DNA from: DATATV01 sp036268615
GTDB lineage: Bacteria; Actinomycetota; Actinomycetes; Mycobacteriales; Pseudonocardiaceae
Assembly (NCBI GenBank): GCA_036268615.1
Contig: DATATV010000101.1
Span: 1-64,000 of the forward strand
DNA length: 64,000 bases
Direction of reading: 5' to 3'
The notes under the pieces were generated by a model, which ran no database searches, had not been told where the DNA came from, and was given only the letters and a program-made list of their open reading frames with translations. The position numbers were made by a program, and so were the translations under genes. Of this stretch, positions 1-9,951 are shown piece by piece. Positions within the stretch are counted from its first letter, which is position 1. Each line of letters starts with the position of its first letter.

Positions 1-105
1 GTCGCCTGGCGGCGACTGACCCTTCGGGCCAACCCTTGACCCAGCGCCACGACCGCTGGCGCGGCCTGTCGCGACAGCGACGTCCAGGCCAGGAGCGAAG
101 CGACC
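1..105. repeat. GTCGC-hairpin dispersed repeat (copy 1, window edge)
   Basis: Non-coding sequence downstream of the TetR gene, cut by the window edge. It contains small hairpins built on GTCGC/GCGAC (positions 1-15, and around 68-81) followed by GGCCAGGAGCGAAGCGACC at 87-105. A closely similar stretch of about 40 bases recurs at 11437-11481, and a shorter copy at 11505-11523. This looks like a REP-type intergenic palindromic element that sits just past gene 3' ends. No mobility gene is linked to it, and its function is unknown. Confidence 0.5.
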
Positions 106-114
106 CAGTGCCGC

Positions 115-756
115 TCAGTTCTCCTTCTGCAGCGGGAAACCGGCTCCGATTCCCCGCCAGGCCAGCGTGGAGATCAACGCCACCGCCTCGTCCTTCTCCG
201 GCTGTCGATCCGCATCCAGCCATGCCCGGGCGCTGACCTGACTCAATCCGACCAACCCGACAGCCAACAACCGGGCGTGGTGCTCATCAAGCCCGGCATC
301 CGCGGTGATCGTGTCGGTGATCGCCGCGACGCTGGACGACGTGGCCCGCTCAACGGCGTCCTGAACGGCGGGCTCACCACGCAGATCGGACTCGAACACC
401 ATCCGGTAGGCCTGTCCCTCGCCATCCACGAAGTCGAAAAACGCTCCAACCGCGGCACGGACCCGCAGCTTGTTGTCCGTGGTGGAATCGAGCGCCGCAC
501 GCACCCGTGAGACCAGCTCGTCGACGTGTGTCTCCAGCAGCGCGAGATACAGCTCCAGCTTGCCGGGGAAGTGTTGGTACAGCACCGGCTTGCTGACCCC
601 GGCGCGCTCGGCGATCTCGTCCATCGCGGCGGCGTGATAGCCGTTGGCCACGAACACATCCTGCGCGGCGGCCAGCAGCTGGGCCCGCCTGGCGGTCCGG
701 GGCAGTCGCACGCCCCGGCCGGTGGGCATCCCGCCCTGCTGCACGGTATCGGTCAT
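115..756 (-). CDS. TetR/AcrR family transcriptional regulator
   Basis: The 213-residue protein has the usual TetR length. After a short basic N-terminal extension, a helix-turn-helix spans about residues 45-66, with the family pattern MDEIAERAGVSKPVLYQHF. The rest is the variable helical ligand-binding and dimerisation domain, so the effector cannot be read from sequence. The gene is divergent from the alpha/beta hydrolase gene at 943, and a perfect TTACT-N4-AGTAA palindrome lies between them. Autorepression and control of the hydrolase are therefore likely. By position it corresponds to the TetR gene (Rv3208) flanking the DUF3152/moeZ block in mycobacteria; that comparison is from memory. 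The fold is certain, the regulon is inferred. Confidence 0.93.
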   Translation of the reverse strand: MTDTVQQGGMPTGRGVRLPRTARRAQLLAAAQDVFVANGYHAAAMDEIAERAGVSKPVLYQHFPGKLELYLALLETHVDELVSRVRAALDSTTDNKLRVRAAVGAFFDFVDGEGQAYRMVFESDLRGEPAVQDAVERATSSSVAAITDTITADAGLDEHHARLLAVGLVGLSQVSARAWLDADRQPEKDEAVALISTLAWRGIGAGFPLQKEN

Positions 757-814
757 CGTGTCCTCCGGCTCGATCGATGACCGGACGGGATTGCCGTCCA
801 GCCAGCTTCCGACC

Positions 815-828
815 TTACTCGCAAGTAA
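815..828. promoter_or_regulatory. Probable TetR operator
   Basis: TTACTCGCAAGTAA is an inverted repeat with perfect 5-bp arms and a 4-bp centre. It lies 59 bp upstream of the TetR start and 115 bp upstream of the hydrolase start. TTACT-N4-AGTAA is a common operator form for actinobacterial TetR proteins. It is AT-rich in GC-rich surroundings, which makes chance occurrence unlikely. Confidence 0.7.
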
Positions 829-942
829 TCATCGACTGCGAGGACCGATGGCCACCTTTGGTCAGGCCATTGGCCTCGTCCCTGTGAGCACGCTCTCACT
901 TCCTGTCTCGCCGACCGAGCAACCTCGACGCATCCTGGAGGG

Positions 943-1962
943 ATGACTCTGCTGCGATCGGCCGCCGCGCCGGCCAAGCCACTGCTCACCAGGGTGCCGC
1001 TGGCCACCGACCCGCTGCCGCCGATCCCGGAGCCGATGGAGCCCTGGCCAGGCCGCCAGGTGGACCTGCCCGGCCTGCGGCTGCACATCCGGGAGACGCC
1101 CGGCCCGGCCGACGCACCGACCACCGTCTACGTGCACGGTCTCGGCGGTTCGGCGACGAACTGGACCGAGTTGTCCGGCCAGCTGTCCGGACGGTCCGCC
1201 GGGATCGCGGTCGACCTGCCCGGCTTCGGGCGGTCGGCGCCACCGGAGCGCGGCACGCTGCCCAGCGGTCGCCCGGTGTTGTTCGGGCTGACCGATTTCG
1301 CCGACGTGGTGGTGTCGGCCATTGCCGAGTTCGGCAACGGGCCGGTGCACCTGGTCGGCAACTCGATGGGCGGTGCGATCGCGCTGCTGGTCGCCGCGGC
1401 CAGACCCGAGTTGGTGCGCACGCTGACGCTCGTCTCGCCGGCCATGCCCGATCTGCGGCCCAACCCGCGCCGGCTGTCCGACCCGCGGATCGCGGTCGCG
1501 GTCATCCCGGTGCTCGGCCGCCGGATGCGCCGGGCGCTGTCCCAGGTCACCCCGGCCGAGCAGGCCGACCAACTGCTCCGGCTGTGCTTCGCCGAGCCCG
1601 CCCGGGTCTCGCCGGGCCGCGTCGCGCTGGCCGTCGGCGAGTACGAGGAACGGCTGGCCATGCCGTGGGCCGGCCGGAGCCTGTCCGACGCGACGAACGC
1701 GCTGTTCCGGGCCTGGCTGACCGGCGGCGACCGGTCACTGTGGGCGGTGGCCGCCCGGGTGGCCGCGCCGACCCTGGTCGTCTGGGGCGACCGGGACAAA
1801 CTGGTCACCGTGCGCAAGGCGCCGCGGACGGCCCAGGTGCTGCCGCGCGGCCGGCTGCTGGTGCTGCCGCGCACCGGCCACGTCGCCCAGATGGAGCGGC
1901 CGGTCTCGGTGGCCCGCGCGGTGCTGGGCATGTGGGACGCGGTCGCCGCCGACGAGTGGTGA
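943..1962 (+). CDS. Alpha/beta hydrolase
   Basis: A 339-residue alpha/beta-hydrolase-fold protein. The oxyanion-hole region HGLGGS (about residue 65), the nucleophile elbow GNSMGG (Ser near 141), the acid strand VVWGDRD and the catalytic His in RTGHVAQMERP form a complete Ser-Asp-His triad. There is no clear signal peptide, so it is probably cytoplasmic; the substrate cannot be assigned. A GGAGGG sits directly against the ATG with no spacer, so the true start may be slightly downstream or the message leaderless. It is divergent from the TetR gene and probably controlled by it. The DUF3152 gene follows 87 bp downstream on the same strand. Confidence 0.88.
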   Translation: MTLLRSAAAPAKPLLTRVPLATDPLPPIPEPMEPWPGRQVDLPGLRLHIRETPGPADAPTTVYVHGLGGSATNWTELSGQLSGRSAGIAVDLPGFGRSAPPERGTLPSGRPVLFGLTDFADVVVSAIAEFGNGPVHLVGNSMGGAIALLVAAARPELVRTLTLVSPAMPDLRPNPRRLSDPRIAVAVIPVLGRRMRRALSQVTPAEQADQLLRLCFAEPARVSPGRVALAVGEYEERLAMPWAGRSLSDATNALFRAWLTGGDRSLWAVAARVAAPTLVVWGDRDKLVTVRKAPRTAQVLPRGRLLVLPRTGHVAQMERPVSVARAVLGMWDAVAADEW

Positions 1963-2049
1963 GCGGCCGGCCGATCTGCCGGTGTCCTCCGCTCGTCCGG
2001 TGTGGCACGCTCTTCCCGTCGCGCAAGGGCACGGGAAGGACACGGAGCG

Positions 2050-3207
2050 GTGACAGATCGGCCAACCGCCGGTTCCGGTGCTGAGCCCGACCGCACGGAC
2101 CATCCGGTGCTCGACCCGGACGGCACCGCCGACCCGGAGTTAGCCCCGGCCGGCGAGAGCGGACTCGTGCTCCGCCCGTCAGCCGACACCGTCCGGTTCC
2201 GCCCGGACGAGCAGCGCTACGCCCGGGGCAACCGCCGGACCGACGCCGAGCCGCTGGCCGCGTCCTGGCGACCCGGCGCCGACCCGCCCACCGCCCGCCC
2301 GGCCGCCGGCACGGGCGGCAACGGGGACCGGGAACGCGGCTGGCTGGCGGCCTACGGGTGGCGGATCTACGCGATCCCGGTGCTCGCCCTGGTCACCATC
2401 CTGGTGGTGGTGAACCTGACCGGACCGAGCAACAACGCGCTCGGGTCCGCGGCCACCGCCGCCGGCACACCCGAGGCGACCGAGGGCGGGGCGACCGCGG
2501 TCAACCCGACCGGCGGCACCGCCGTGCTGCCCGCCGGCGGCACGTACGCGCAGTCCGGCACGGGGACCTGGCGCATCCTGCCCGGCAACAGCCCGGTGGT
2601 CGGCAAACCCGGTGCGCGGGTCTACCACTACCAGGTCGCCGTCGAGGACGGCATCGATCCGGCCGTCTACGCCGGCGACGATGCGTTCACCCAGACCGTG
2701 CAGGCGATCGTGGCCGACCCGCGCGGCTGGCTCGCGGCCGGCTCGGTCGACCTGCAACAGGTCGACTCGACCTTCGCCACCCCCGACTTCACCATCGAGC
2801 TGACCACCCCGGACACCGACCACCGGGCCGACCTCTGCGGCTTCGTCACCCGGTTCGAGGCATCCTGCTGGGTGCCGGCCGGCAAGAAGGTCGTGCTGAA
2901 CGTGGCCCGCTGGGTGCGCGGCGCGCTCGCCTTCGACGGGGACCTCGGGCTCTACCGGGAGTACACGATCAACCACGAGGTCGGCGAGGTGCTCGGCGAC
3001 CATGACGTCGGCTGCGCCACCGACGGCGGGCTCGCGCCGGTGATGATGGAGCAGACCTACGGTGTGGCCGACGACTACGTCTACGACGTGAACAACGTCG
3101 AGCCGGGCGCCCGGGGTGCGCTGCGCCGCGACGACAAGGTCTGCCGGGTGAACGCGTGGCCCTACCCGCAGGGCGGCGGTTACTCACCGGCCGACCCGCC
3201 GAGCTGA
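2050..3207 (+). CDS. DUF3152 domain protein, membrane-anchored metalloprotease-like
   Basis: The 385-residue protein starts at GTG 2050, preceded by AAGGA, rather than at upstream in-frame codons. An acidic, proline-rich cytoplasmic N-terminus is followed by one transmembrane helix (about residues 103-122), a low-complexity Gly/Thr linker and a C-terminal extracytoplasmic DUF3152 domain. DUF3152 proteins normally carry a zinc-protease-like HEVGHxLG motif. Here the site (about residues 309-313) reads HEVGE, followed by LGDHD and a conserved Cys, so one expected metal-ligand His is Glu. The downstream APVMMEQT motif is kept. The gene lies directly before moeZ, the conserved arrangement (Rv3207c/Rv3206c as I recall). 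Catalytic activity is doubtful. Confidence 0.9.
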   Translation: MTDRPTAGSGAEPDRTDHPVLDPDGTADPELAPAGESGLVLRPSADTVRFRPDEQRYARGNRRTDAEPLAASWRPGADPPTARPAAGTGGNGDRERGWLAAYGWRIYAIPVLALVTILVVVNLTGPSNNALGSAATAAGTPEATEGGATAVNPTGGTAVLPAGGTYAQSGTGTWRILPGNSPVVGKPGARVYHYQVAVEDGIDPAVYAGDDAFTQTVQAIVADPRGWLAAGSVDLQQVDSTFATPDFTIELTTPDTDHRADLCGFVTRFEASCWVPAGKKVVLNVARWVRGALAFDGDLGLYREYTINHEVGEVLGDHDVGCATDGGLAPVMMEQTYGVADDYVYDVNNVEPGARGALRRDDKVCRVNAWPYPQGGGYSPADPPS

Positions 3208-3339
3208 TCCCAGGTCCAGGGCTGCTGAGTTTCACCAGATGGGAACGGGAAGACCGGGGTTGCCCGGGTTGTTGGTCAGGTAGAGGACAATCGAAGTATC
3301 CGGTCATCGAGCCGGATGCGAATCGTTACGGAGGAGTCG

Positions 3340-4500
<1,161 letters not shown>

Positions 4501-4521
4501 GTCGACCGACCCAGACCGCAC

Positions 4522-4562
4522 CAGCTGTGGCGCGCCGGAGGGTTTCCGGCGCGCCACAGCTG
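4522..4562 (+). terminator. Strong hairpin terminator after moeZ
   Basis: An 18-bp perfect inverted repeat (CAGCTGTGGCGCGCCGGA and its complement) with a 5-nt loop, starting 22 bp past the moeZ stop. There is no U-tract, as is common for actinobacterial intrinsic terminators. It separates moeZ from the TIGR02569 gene. Confidence 0.85.
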
Positions 4563-4656
4563 TCCGCGGGCCGTTCGGGACGGGTGGCACACCGGGTGCG
4601 CGGCGCAGGCGCGTCGGACACCGTCCGCGCAAGCGTTCGCGGTAGCGTTCCTGCCC

Positions 4657-5454
4657 GTGAGCCCCTCCTTCGAACCGCCGCCGCTGCACGTGCTGGCCGC
4701 TTTCGGGGCCCGGGGGAGTGAGCCGGAGCTGATCGGCGGTGGGCCGGTCTGGCACTGCGCCGACATCGCCCTGCGCCCGGCGACCAATCCCGCGCAGGCC
4801 GCCTGGGTCGCGCAGACCCTGGACGCGCTCAACGTGGACAAGGTCCGGGTGGCCCGTCCGCTGCGGTCCACCGACGGCCGCTGGGTGGTCGGTGGCTGGG
4901 CCGCCACCCGCCTGGTGCCCGGCCAGGCCGAGCCGCGGCACGACGAGGTCGTCTCGGTCGCCGTCCGGCTGCACCAGGCCACCGCGACGCTGTCCCGCCC
5001 GCGCTTCCTCAGCGCGCGCCGGGACGTCTTCGCCACCGCCGACCGGGTCGCCTGGGGCGAGGAGGAGGTCCAGCTCAATCCGGAGTTGGGCGGGCGGCTG
5101 TTCGACGTGCTGTCCGGTTCCTGCCGGGACACCGCGGGCCGTCCGCAGGTGGTGCACGGGGACCTGTTCGGCAACGTGCTGTTCGACGGCAACGAGGCAC
5201 CGGCCATCGCCGACTTCGTGCCCTACTGGCGGCCGGCCGAGTGGGCCGCCGCCGTGGTCGTGGTGGACGCGCTCGCCTGGGGCGGCGCGGACGAGGGCAT
5301 CGTGCGCCGCTGGGTGCATCTGCCGGACTGGCCGCAGGCGCTGCTGCGCGCGCTGCTGTTCCGGCTGGCCGTGCACGCCCTGCACCCGCATTCCACGCTG
5401 CGCTCGCTGCGCGGCCTGGAACGCGCCTCGCACGAGATCACCACCCTGCTCTGA
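4657..5454 (+). CDS. TIGR02569 family protein (aminoglycoside-phosphotransferase-like fold)
   Basis: A 265-residue protein of the actinobacterial TIGR02569 family. The C-terminal half has a kinase-like HGDLFGNVLF motif followed by IADFVPYWRP, resembling the catalytic HGDxxxxN and Mg-binding D of aminoglycoside/choline kinases. The family has no established substrate. The gene starts at GTG 4657, after the moeZ terminator, so it probably has its own promoter. In mycobacteria the equivalent gene (Rv3205c, from memory) also neighbours moeZ, so the pairing is conserved, though the functional link is unknown. Confidence 0.85.
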   Translation: MSPSFEPPPLHVLAAFGARGSEPELIGGGPVWHCADIALRPATNPAQAAWVAQTLDALNVDKVRVARPLRSTDGRWVVGGWAATRLVPGQAEPRHDEVVSVAVRLHQATATLSRPRFLSARRDVFATADRVAWGEEEVQLNPELGGRLFDVLSGSCRDTAGRPQVVHGDLFGNVLFDGNEAPAIADFVPYWRPAEWAAAVVVVDALAWGGADEGIVRRWVHLPDWPQALLRALLFRLAVHALHPHSTLRSLRGLERASHEITTLL

Positions 5455-5840
5455 AGAAGCCGGGAATTGTTGCGATCAGATCAACGAAAAAGATCAACTG
5501 CGGCGAAATGAATCGCCATTACTCCGAATGGGAAAGGTCAACTTCCCGGTCACGGTCATGATTCACCCGGCGGGAACAGTCGACTAACCCAGCGGGAAGT
5601 GTCCACATACGGCTATGTGAGGGATCGACACACCGCCGGGCAGTCGACACACTCAACCGCACAGTTCGCGCGACTGTTCGGAAGGACGACACGCCTCAAT
5701 GGCAAGGGACGAATCGCTCAGAAATGAGAGAGCGACACAGTCGACCCTGCGGACGCGTTCGGCGTGAACATCATCGTCGACCAATCCGGGGCAACCGCCG
5801 ACTTGTCGACCGGCTGCCCTGATCCGCAGGAGGTAAGCAG
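5455..5840 (+). promoter_or_regulatory. narK upstream regulatory region with repeated AGRTCAAC
   Basis: A 386-bp gene-free stretch, more AT-rich than its surroundings. AGATCAAC occurs at 5478-5485 and again at 5491-5498 (13-bp period), and AGGTCAAC at 5535-5542. A GTCAC-N6-GATTC stretch at 5549-5564 loosely resembles half of a GlnR-type site. AGGAGGT at about 5828-5834 is an excellent ribosome-binding site for narK. Regulation by GlnR or the NnaR-type regulator encoded downstream is an inference from gene content; no binding site is certain. Confidence 0.45.
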
Positions 5841-7223
5841 ATGAGCGTTACGGCCGACCCGCCGGCCAACCCACGCCGTGGTGGGCGCTGGATCCAGGAC
5901 TGGCGGCCGGACGACCCCGGATTCTGGGCCAGTACCGGGAAGAAGATCGCGAACCGCAATCTGATCTTCTCGGTCATCACCGAGCACATCGGCTTCTCCA
6001 TCTGGAGCCTCTGGTCGGTGATGGTGCTGTTCATGGGTACCAAATACGGTTTGTCGGTCGGCGACAAGTTCCTGCTCACCTCATTGCCCACGCTCGTCGG
6101 CTCCGTGCTGCGGATTCCCTACAACCTCGCGGTGGCCGCATTCGGCGGTCGCAACTGGACGATCATTTCCGCATTGTTGCTGCTCATCCCGGCGGCGCTG
6201 TGTGCGGTCGTCATGCACCCGGGTACCTCGTTGGGCACGTTCCTCTGGGTTTCCGCGGTCGCCGGTGTGGGCGGTGGCAACTTCGCCTCCTCGATGACCA
6301 ACATCAACACCTTCTATCCGGAAAACCGAAAAGGCTGGGCGCTCGGCCTGAACGCCGGTGGTGGAAATCTCGGCGTCGCGGTCGTCCAGTTGGTGGCACT
6401 GCTCGTGCTGGCCACCGCGGGGGCGATGCAGCCAAGGGTGGTGTTGTGGATCTATCTGCCGATCATCGTGATCGGCGCGGTGCTCGCGGTGCTGTTCATG
6501 GACAATCTGGCCACCGCGAAGAATGACACCAAAGCCATGCGTGAGGTGATCAAGGACGGCCACGCCTGGATCATCTCGCTGCTCTACGTCGGCACGTTCG
6601 GCTCGTTCATCGGTTACTCGTTCGCCTTCGGCCAGGTGTTGCAGAACCAGTTCCACCGCACCCCGCTACAGGCGGCCTACCTGACCTTTCTCGGGCCGTT
6701 ACTGGGTTCGCTGTCCCGGCCGATCGGCGGTTGGTTGTCCGACCGGATCGGCGGCGCGTGGGTCACCTTCATCAACTTCGTGTTGATGGCCGGCAGCACC
6801 GGGGTGGTGATCGCGGCGTCCAACGCCAAGTCGCTGAGCCTGTTCGCGGTCGGCTTCATGCTGCTGTTCGTGCTCTCCGGGGTGGGCAACGGCTCGGTCT
6901 ACAAGATGATCCCGTCGATCTTCAAGAACAAGGCGCTGAGCGCGATCGACGGCGGTGCGCCGGCCGAGCCGGCGTTGCTGCGCGCCCGCAGGCTGTCCGG
7001 CGCGCTGATCGGCATCGCCGGTGCGCTCGGTGCGCTCGGCGGTGTGCTGATCAACCTGGCGTTCCGGGAGTCGTTCCTGTCGGTCAAGACCGGTGTGCCC
7101 GCGTTCATCGGGTTCCTGGTGTTCTACGCCATCTGTTTCGTCGTCACGTGGCTGGTGTATCTGCGCTCGGCGGCCGCCAAATCGGCGACGGCCACCGAGT
7201 CGAAGTCCGAACTGCGGGTCTGA
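5841..7223 (+). CDS. narK: NarK-type nitrate/nitrite transporter (MFS)
   Basis: A 460-residue polytopic membrane protein of the nitrate/nitrite porter family of the major facilitator superfamily, with about 12 hydrophobic segments. Both nitrate-signature motifs are visible: LGLNAGGGNLGVAVVQL in mid-protein and GVGNGSVYKMIPSIF in the C-terminal half. It imports nitrate and/or exchanges nitrite. It has its own upstream region with an ideal AGGAGG site and is followed by a strong terminator, so it is probably transcribed apart from nirBD. Neighbouring nitrite-reductase genes point to an assimilatory role; no nitrate reductase gene is in the window, so nitrate reduction must be encoded elsewhere. 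Confidence 0.95.
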   Translation: MSVTADPPANPRRGGRWIQDWRPDDPGFWASTGKKIANRNLIFSVITEHIGFSIWSLWSVMVLFMGTKYGLSVGDKFLLTSLPTLVGSVLRIPYNLAVAAFGGRNWTIISALLLLIPAALCAVVMHPGTSLGTFLWVSAVAGVGGGNFASSMTNINTFYPENRKGWALGLNAGGGNLGVAVVQLVALLVLATAGAMQPRVVLWIYLPIIVIGAVLAVLFMDNLATAKNDTKAMREVIKDGHAWIISLLYVGTFGSFIGYSFAFGQVLQNQFHRTPLQAAYLTFLGPLLGSLSRPIGGWLSDRIGGAWVTFINFVLMAGSTGVVIAASNAKSLSLFAVGFMLLFVLSGVGNGSVYKMIPSIFKNKALSAIDGGAPAEPALLRARRLSGALIGIAGALGALGGVLINLAFRESFLSVKTGVPAFIGFLVFYAICFVVTWLVYLRSAAAKSATATESKSELRV

Positions 7224-7245
7224 CCACCTGCGGTGATGATGGGAT

Positions 7246-7286
7246 CGGCTGCCGTCGGTGCGGGACACCAGCACCGACGGCAGCCG
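7246..7286 (+). terminator. Hairpin terminator between narK and nirB
   Basis: A 16-bp perfect stem (CGGCTGCCGTCGGTGC with its complement at 7271-7286) and a 9-nt loop, 23 bp past the narK stop. It implies that nirB is expressed from its own promoter in 7287-7431. Confidence 0.85.
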
Positions 7287-7431
7287 CGTTCCCGCCCCCG
7301 CGACCACCGCACGACGCCCTGACCAGGCCGGAGAGCACTACGTAACGGCGGTGTCATCGCTGCGTCGCCGGGCTGACACGGCCGCCGCACAGCATGGTCG
7401 GCACGGGCAGCCATCGGCGGAGGGACGGTGC

Positions 7432-9951
7432 ATGACGACGCGGACGCTGGTCGTGGTCGGCCACGGCATGGTCGGGCACCGGCTGGTCAGCCGGCTGCGG
7501 ACGGTCGACCCGGCGGGCAACTGGCGGATCGTCGTGCTCGCCGAGGAGAACCGGCCCGCCTACGACCGGGTCGCGCTGTCCTCCTACGTGGAGGGCTGGG
7601 ACGACACCGCGCTGCTGCTGCCCCCGGTCGACGACGACCTGGTCACCCTCCGGCTGGGCGACCCGGTGGTCACCATCGACCGGGAACACCGCTCGGTCAC
7701 CACGAAAGCCGGTTTTCGGCAGCACTACGACGCGCTGGTGCTGGCCACCGGCTCCGATCCGTTCGTGCCGCCGGTGCCCGGCCACGACCTGCCGGGCTGC
7801 TTCGTCTACCGGACCATCGAGGACCTGGACGCCATCCGGGCCGGCGCCCGGCGCGCCGCGGTGACCGGCCGGGGCCGGCGGGCCGGGCTGGTGGTCGGCG
7901 GCGGCCTGCTCGGCCTGGAGGCGGCGAACGCGTTGCGCGGTATGGCTTTGTCTCCGCACGTGGTGGAACTCGCGCCGCGGCTGATGCCGTTGCAGGTGGA
8001 CGAGGGCGGTGGCGCGCTGCTGCGCAGACTGGTCGAACGGCTCGACCTCACCGTGCACACCGGCACGTCCGCGACCGGGATCAGCCCGGACGGCGGCCGA
8101 CTGCTGGCCACGTTGGCCAACGGCGTCGAACTCGACGTGGACCTGGTGGTGTTCTCCGCCGGGGTGCGGCCGCGTGACCAGTTGGCCCGGCAGAGCGGCC
8201 TCGCGGTGGGCGAGCGGGGCGGGGTGCTGGTCGACTCCGGCTGCCGCACGGCCGACCCGGCGGTCTACGCGATCGGCGAGTGCGCCTGCCTGGCCGGCCG
8301 GGTCTACGGGCTGGTCGCCCCGGGCTACGCCATGGCCGAACTGGTGGCCGACCGGCTGACCGGCGGCGACGCGGAATTCCCCGGCGCGGACACCGCCACC
8401 AAGCTCAAGCTGCTCGGTGTCGACGTGGCCAGTTTCGGCGATGCGCACGCCACCGCCGAACACGCCCTTGCGGTCGTCGTCAACGACGCGGTCGCCGGCT
8501 CCTACAAGAAGCTTGTCGTCTCCGACGACGGCCGCACGCTGCTCGGCGGGGTGCTCGTCGGCGACGCGTCGGACTATCCGGCGCTGCGCCCGCTGGTCGG
8601 TCGCGCGCTGCCGGCCGACCCGGCCACGCTGATCGCGCCGGCCGGTGGTGCCGTCGGTTTCGGCGTGGACGCGTTGCCCGAGGACGCGCTGATCTGCACC
8701 TGCAACGCGGTCAGCAAGGGCACCATCACCACGGCGATCGGCGCCGGGCAGGCCGACACCGTGCCCGGGCTCAAGCAGTGCACCCGGGCCGGTACCACCT
8801 GCGGCTCGTGCCTGCCGATGCTCAAACAGCTGCTCACCGCGTGCGGGGTCGTCCAGTCCACCGCGCTGTGCGAGCACTTCGGCCGGTCCCGCGCGGAGCT
8901 GTTCGAGATCATCCGGGTCACCGGCGTCCGGACGTTCAGCGAGCTGATCAGCAAGCACGGCAACGGAACCGGTCGCGGCTGCGACATCTGCAAGCCCGCG
9001 GTCGCGTCGATCCTGGCCACCCTCGCCGGCGGTCACGTGCTGGACGGTGAACAGGCCGCCCTCCAGGACACCAACGACCACTTCCTGGCCAACCTCCAGC
9101 GCAACGGCACCTACTCGGTGGTGCCGCGCATCCCCGGCGGCGAGATCACCCCGGCGAAGCTGATGGTGATCGCCGAGGTGGCCCGGGACTTCCAGCTGTA
9201 CACCAAGATCACCGGTGGCCAGCGGATCGACCTGTTCGGCGCGACCGTCGACCAGCTGCCGCGGATCTGGCGCCGGCTGGTGGACGCCGGCTTCGAGTCC
9301 GGCCACGCCTACGGCAAGGCGCTGCGCACGGTGAAGTCGTGCGTCGGCTCCACCTGGTGCCGCTACGGCGTGCAGGACTCGGTCGCGCTCGCGGTTGAGC
9401 TGGAGCTGCGCTACCGGGGCCTGCGCTCACCGCACAAGATCAAGGCCGGCGTGTCCGGCTGCGCCCGGGAGTGCGCCGAGGCGCGGGCCAAGGACGTCGG
9501 CGTGATCGCCACCGAACAGGGCTGGAACCTCTACGTCGGCGGCAACGGCGGCACCCAGCCCCGGCACGCCGAGCTGTTCGTGTCCGACGTGGACAAGGAC
9601 ACGCTGATCCGGCTGATCGACCGGTACCTGATGTTCTACGTGCGCACCGCCGACCGGTTGCAGCGCACCGCGCCGTGGATCGAGGCGATGGACGGCGGCC
9701 TGGACCACCTGCGTGCGGTGATCGTCGAGGACAGCCTCGGCGTCTGCGCCGAACTGGACGCGGCGATGGCCCGGCACGTGACGAGCTACGCCGACGAGTG
9801 GCGAGGTGTGCTGGAGGACCCGGCGAAGCTCGCCCGGTTCACCTCGTTCGTGAACGCGCCCGGGGCGCCCGATCCGACGATCGCCTTCCGGTCGGAGCGC
9901 GGCCAGCGGGTGCCGGTGTCGATCGGGATGCCGGCGGTGACCCACCGGTGA
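7432..9951 (+). CDS. nirB: Assimilatory nitrite reductase [NAD(P)H] large subunit
   Basis: An 839-residue protein matching the usual NirB length. In order: an FAD/NAD(P)H-binding pyridine-nucleotide oxidoreductase domain (about 1-400; VVVGHGMVGHRL at the N-terminus), a BFD-like [2Fe-2S] domain (CTCNA near 422, CGSC near 458), then the siroheme and [4Fe-4S] nitrite/sulfite reductase domain. The cluster ligands appear as C-x5-C (CVGSTWC, about 636) and C-x3-C (CARECAE, about 676). It reduces nitrite to ammonium in six electrons. ATG 7432 is chosen for the GGAGGG at 7419-7424; the open frame extends upstream but lacks homology-like sequence. It overlaps nirD by 4 bp, so the two are translationally coupled. 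Confidence 0.96.
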   Translation: MTTRTLVVVGHGMVGHRLVSRLRTVDPAGNWRIVVLAEENRPAYDRVALSSYVEGWDDTALLLPPVDDDLVTLRLGDPVVTIDREHRSVTTKAGFRQHYDALVLATGSDPFVPPVPGHDLPGCFVYRTIEDLDAIRAGARRAAVTGRGRRAGLVVGGGLLGLEAANALRGMALSPHVVELAPRLMPLQVDEGGGALLRRLVERLDLTVHTGTSATGISPDGGRLLATLANGVELDVDLVVFSAGVRPRDQLARQSGLAVGERGGVLVDSGCRTADPAVYAIGECACLAGRVYGLVAPGYAMAELVADRLTGGDAEFPGADTATKLKLLGVDVASFGDAHATAEHALAVVVNDAVAGSYKKLVVSDDGRTLLGGVLVGDASDYPALRPLVGRALPADPATLIAPAGGAVGFGVDALPEDALICTCNAVSKGTITTAIGAGQADTVPGLKQCTRAGTTCGSCLPMLKQLLTACGVVQSTALCEHFGRSRAELFEIIRVTGVRTFSELISKHGNGTGRGCDICKPAVASILATLAGGHVLDGEQAALQDTNDHFLANLQRNGTYSVVPRIPGGEITPAKLMVIAEVARDFQLYTKITGGQRIDLFGATVDQLPRIWRRLVDAGFESGHAYGKALRTVKSCVGSTWCRYGVQDSVALAVELELRYRGLRSPHKIKAGVSGCARECAEARAKDVGVIATEQGWNLYVGGNGGTQPRHAELFVSDVDKDTLIRLIDRYLMFYVRTADRLQRTAPWIEAMDGGLDHLRAVIVEDSLGVCAELDAAMARHVTSYADEWRGVLEDPAKLARFTSFVNAPGAPDPTIAFRSERGQRVPVSIGMPAVTHR

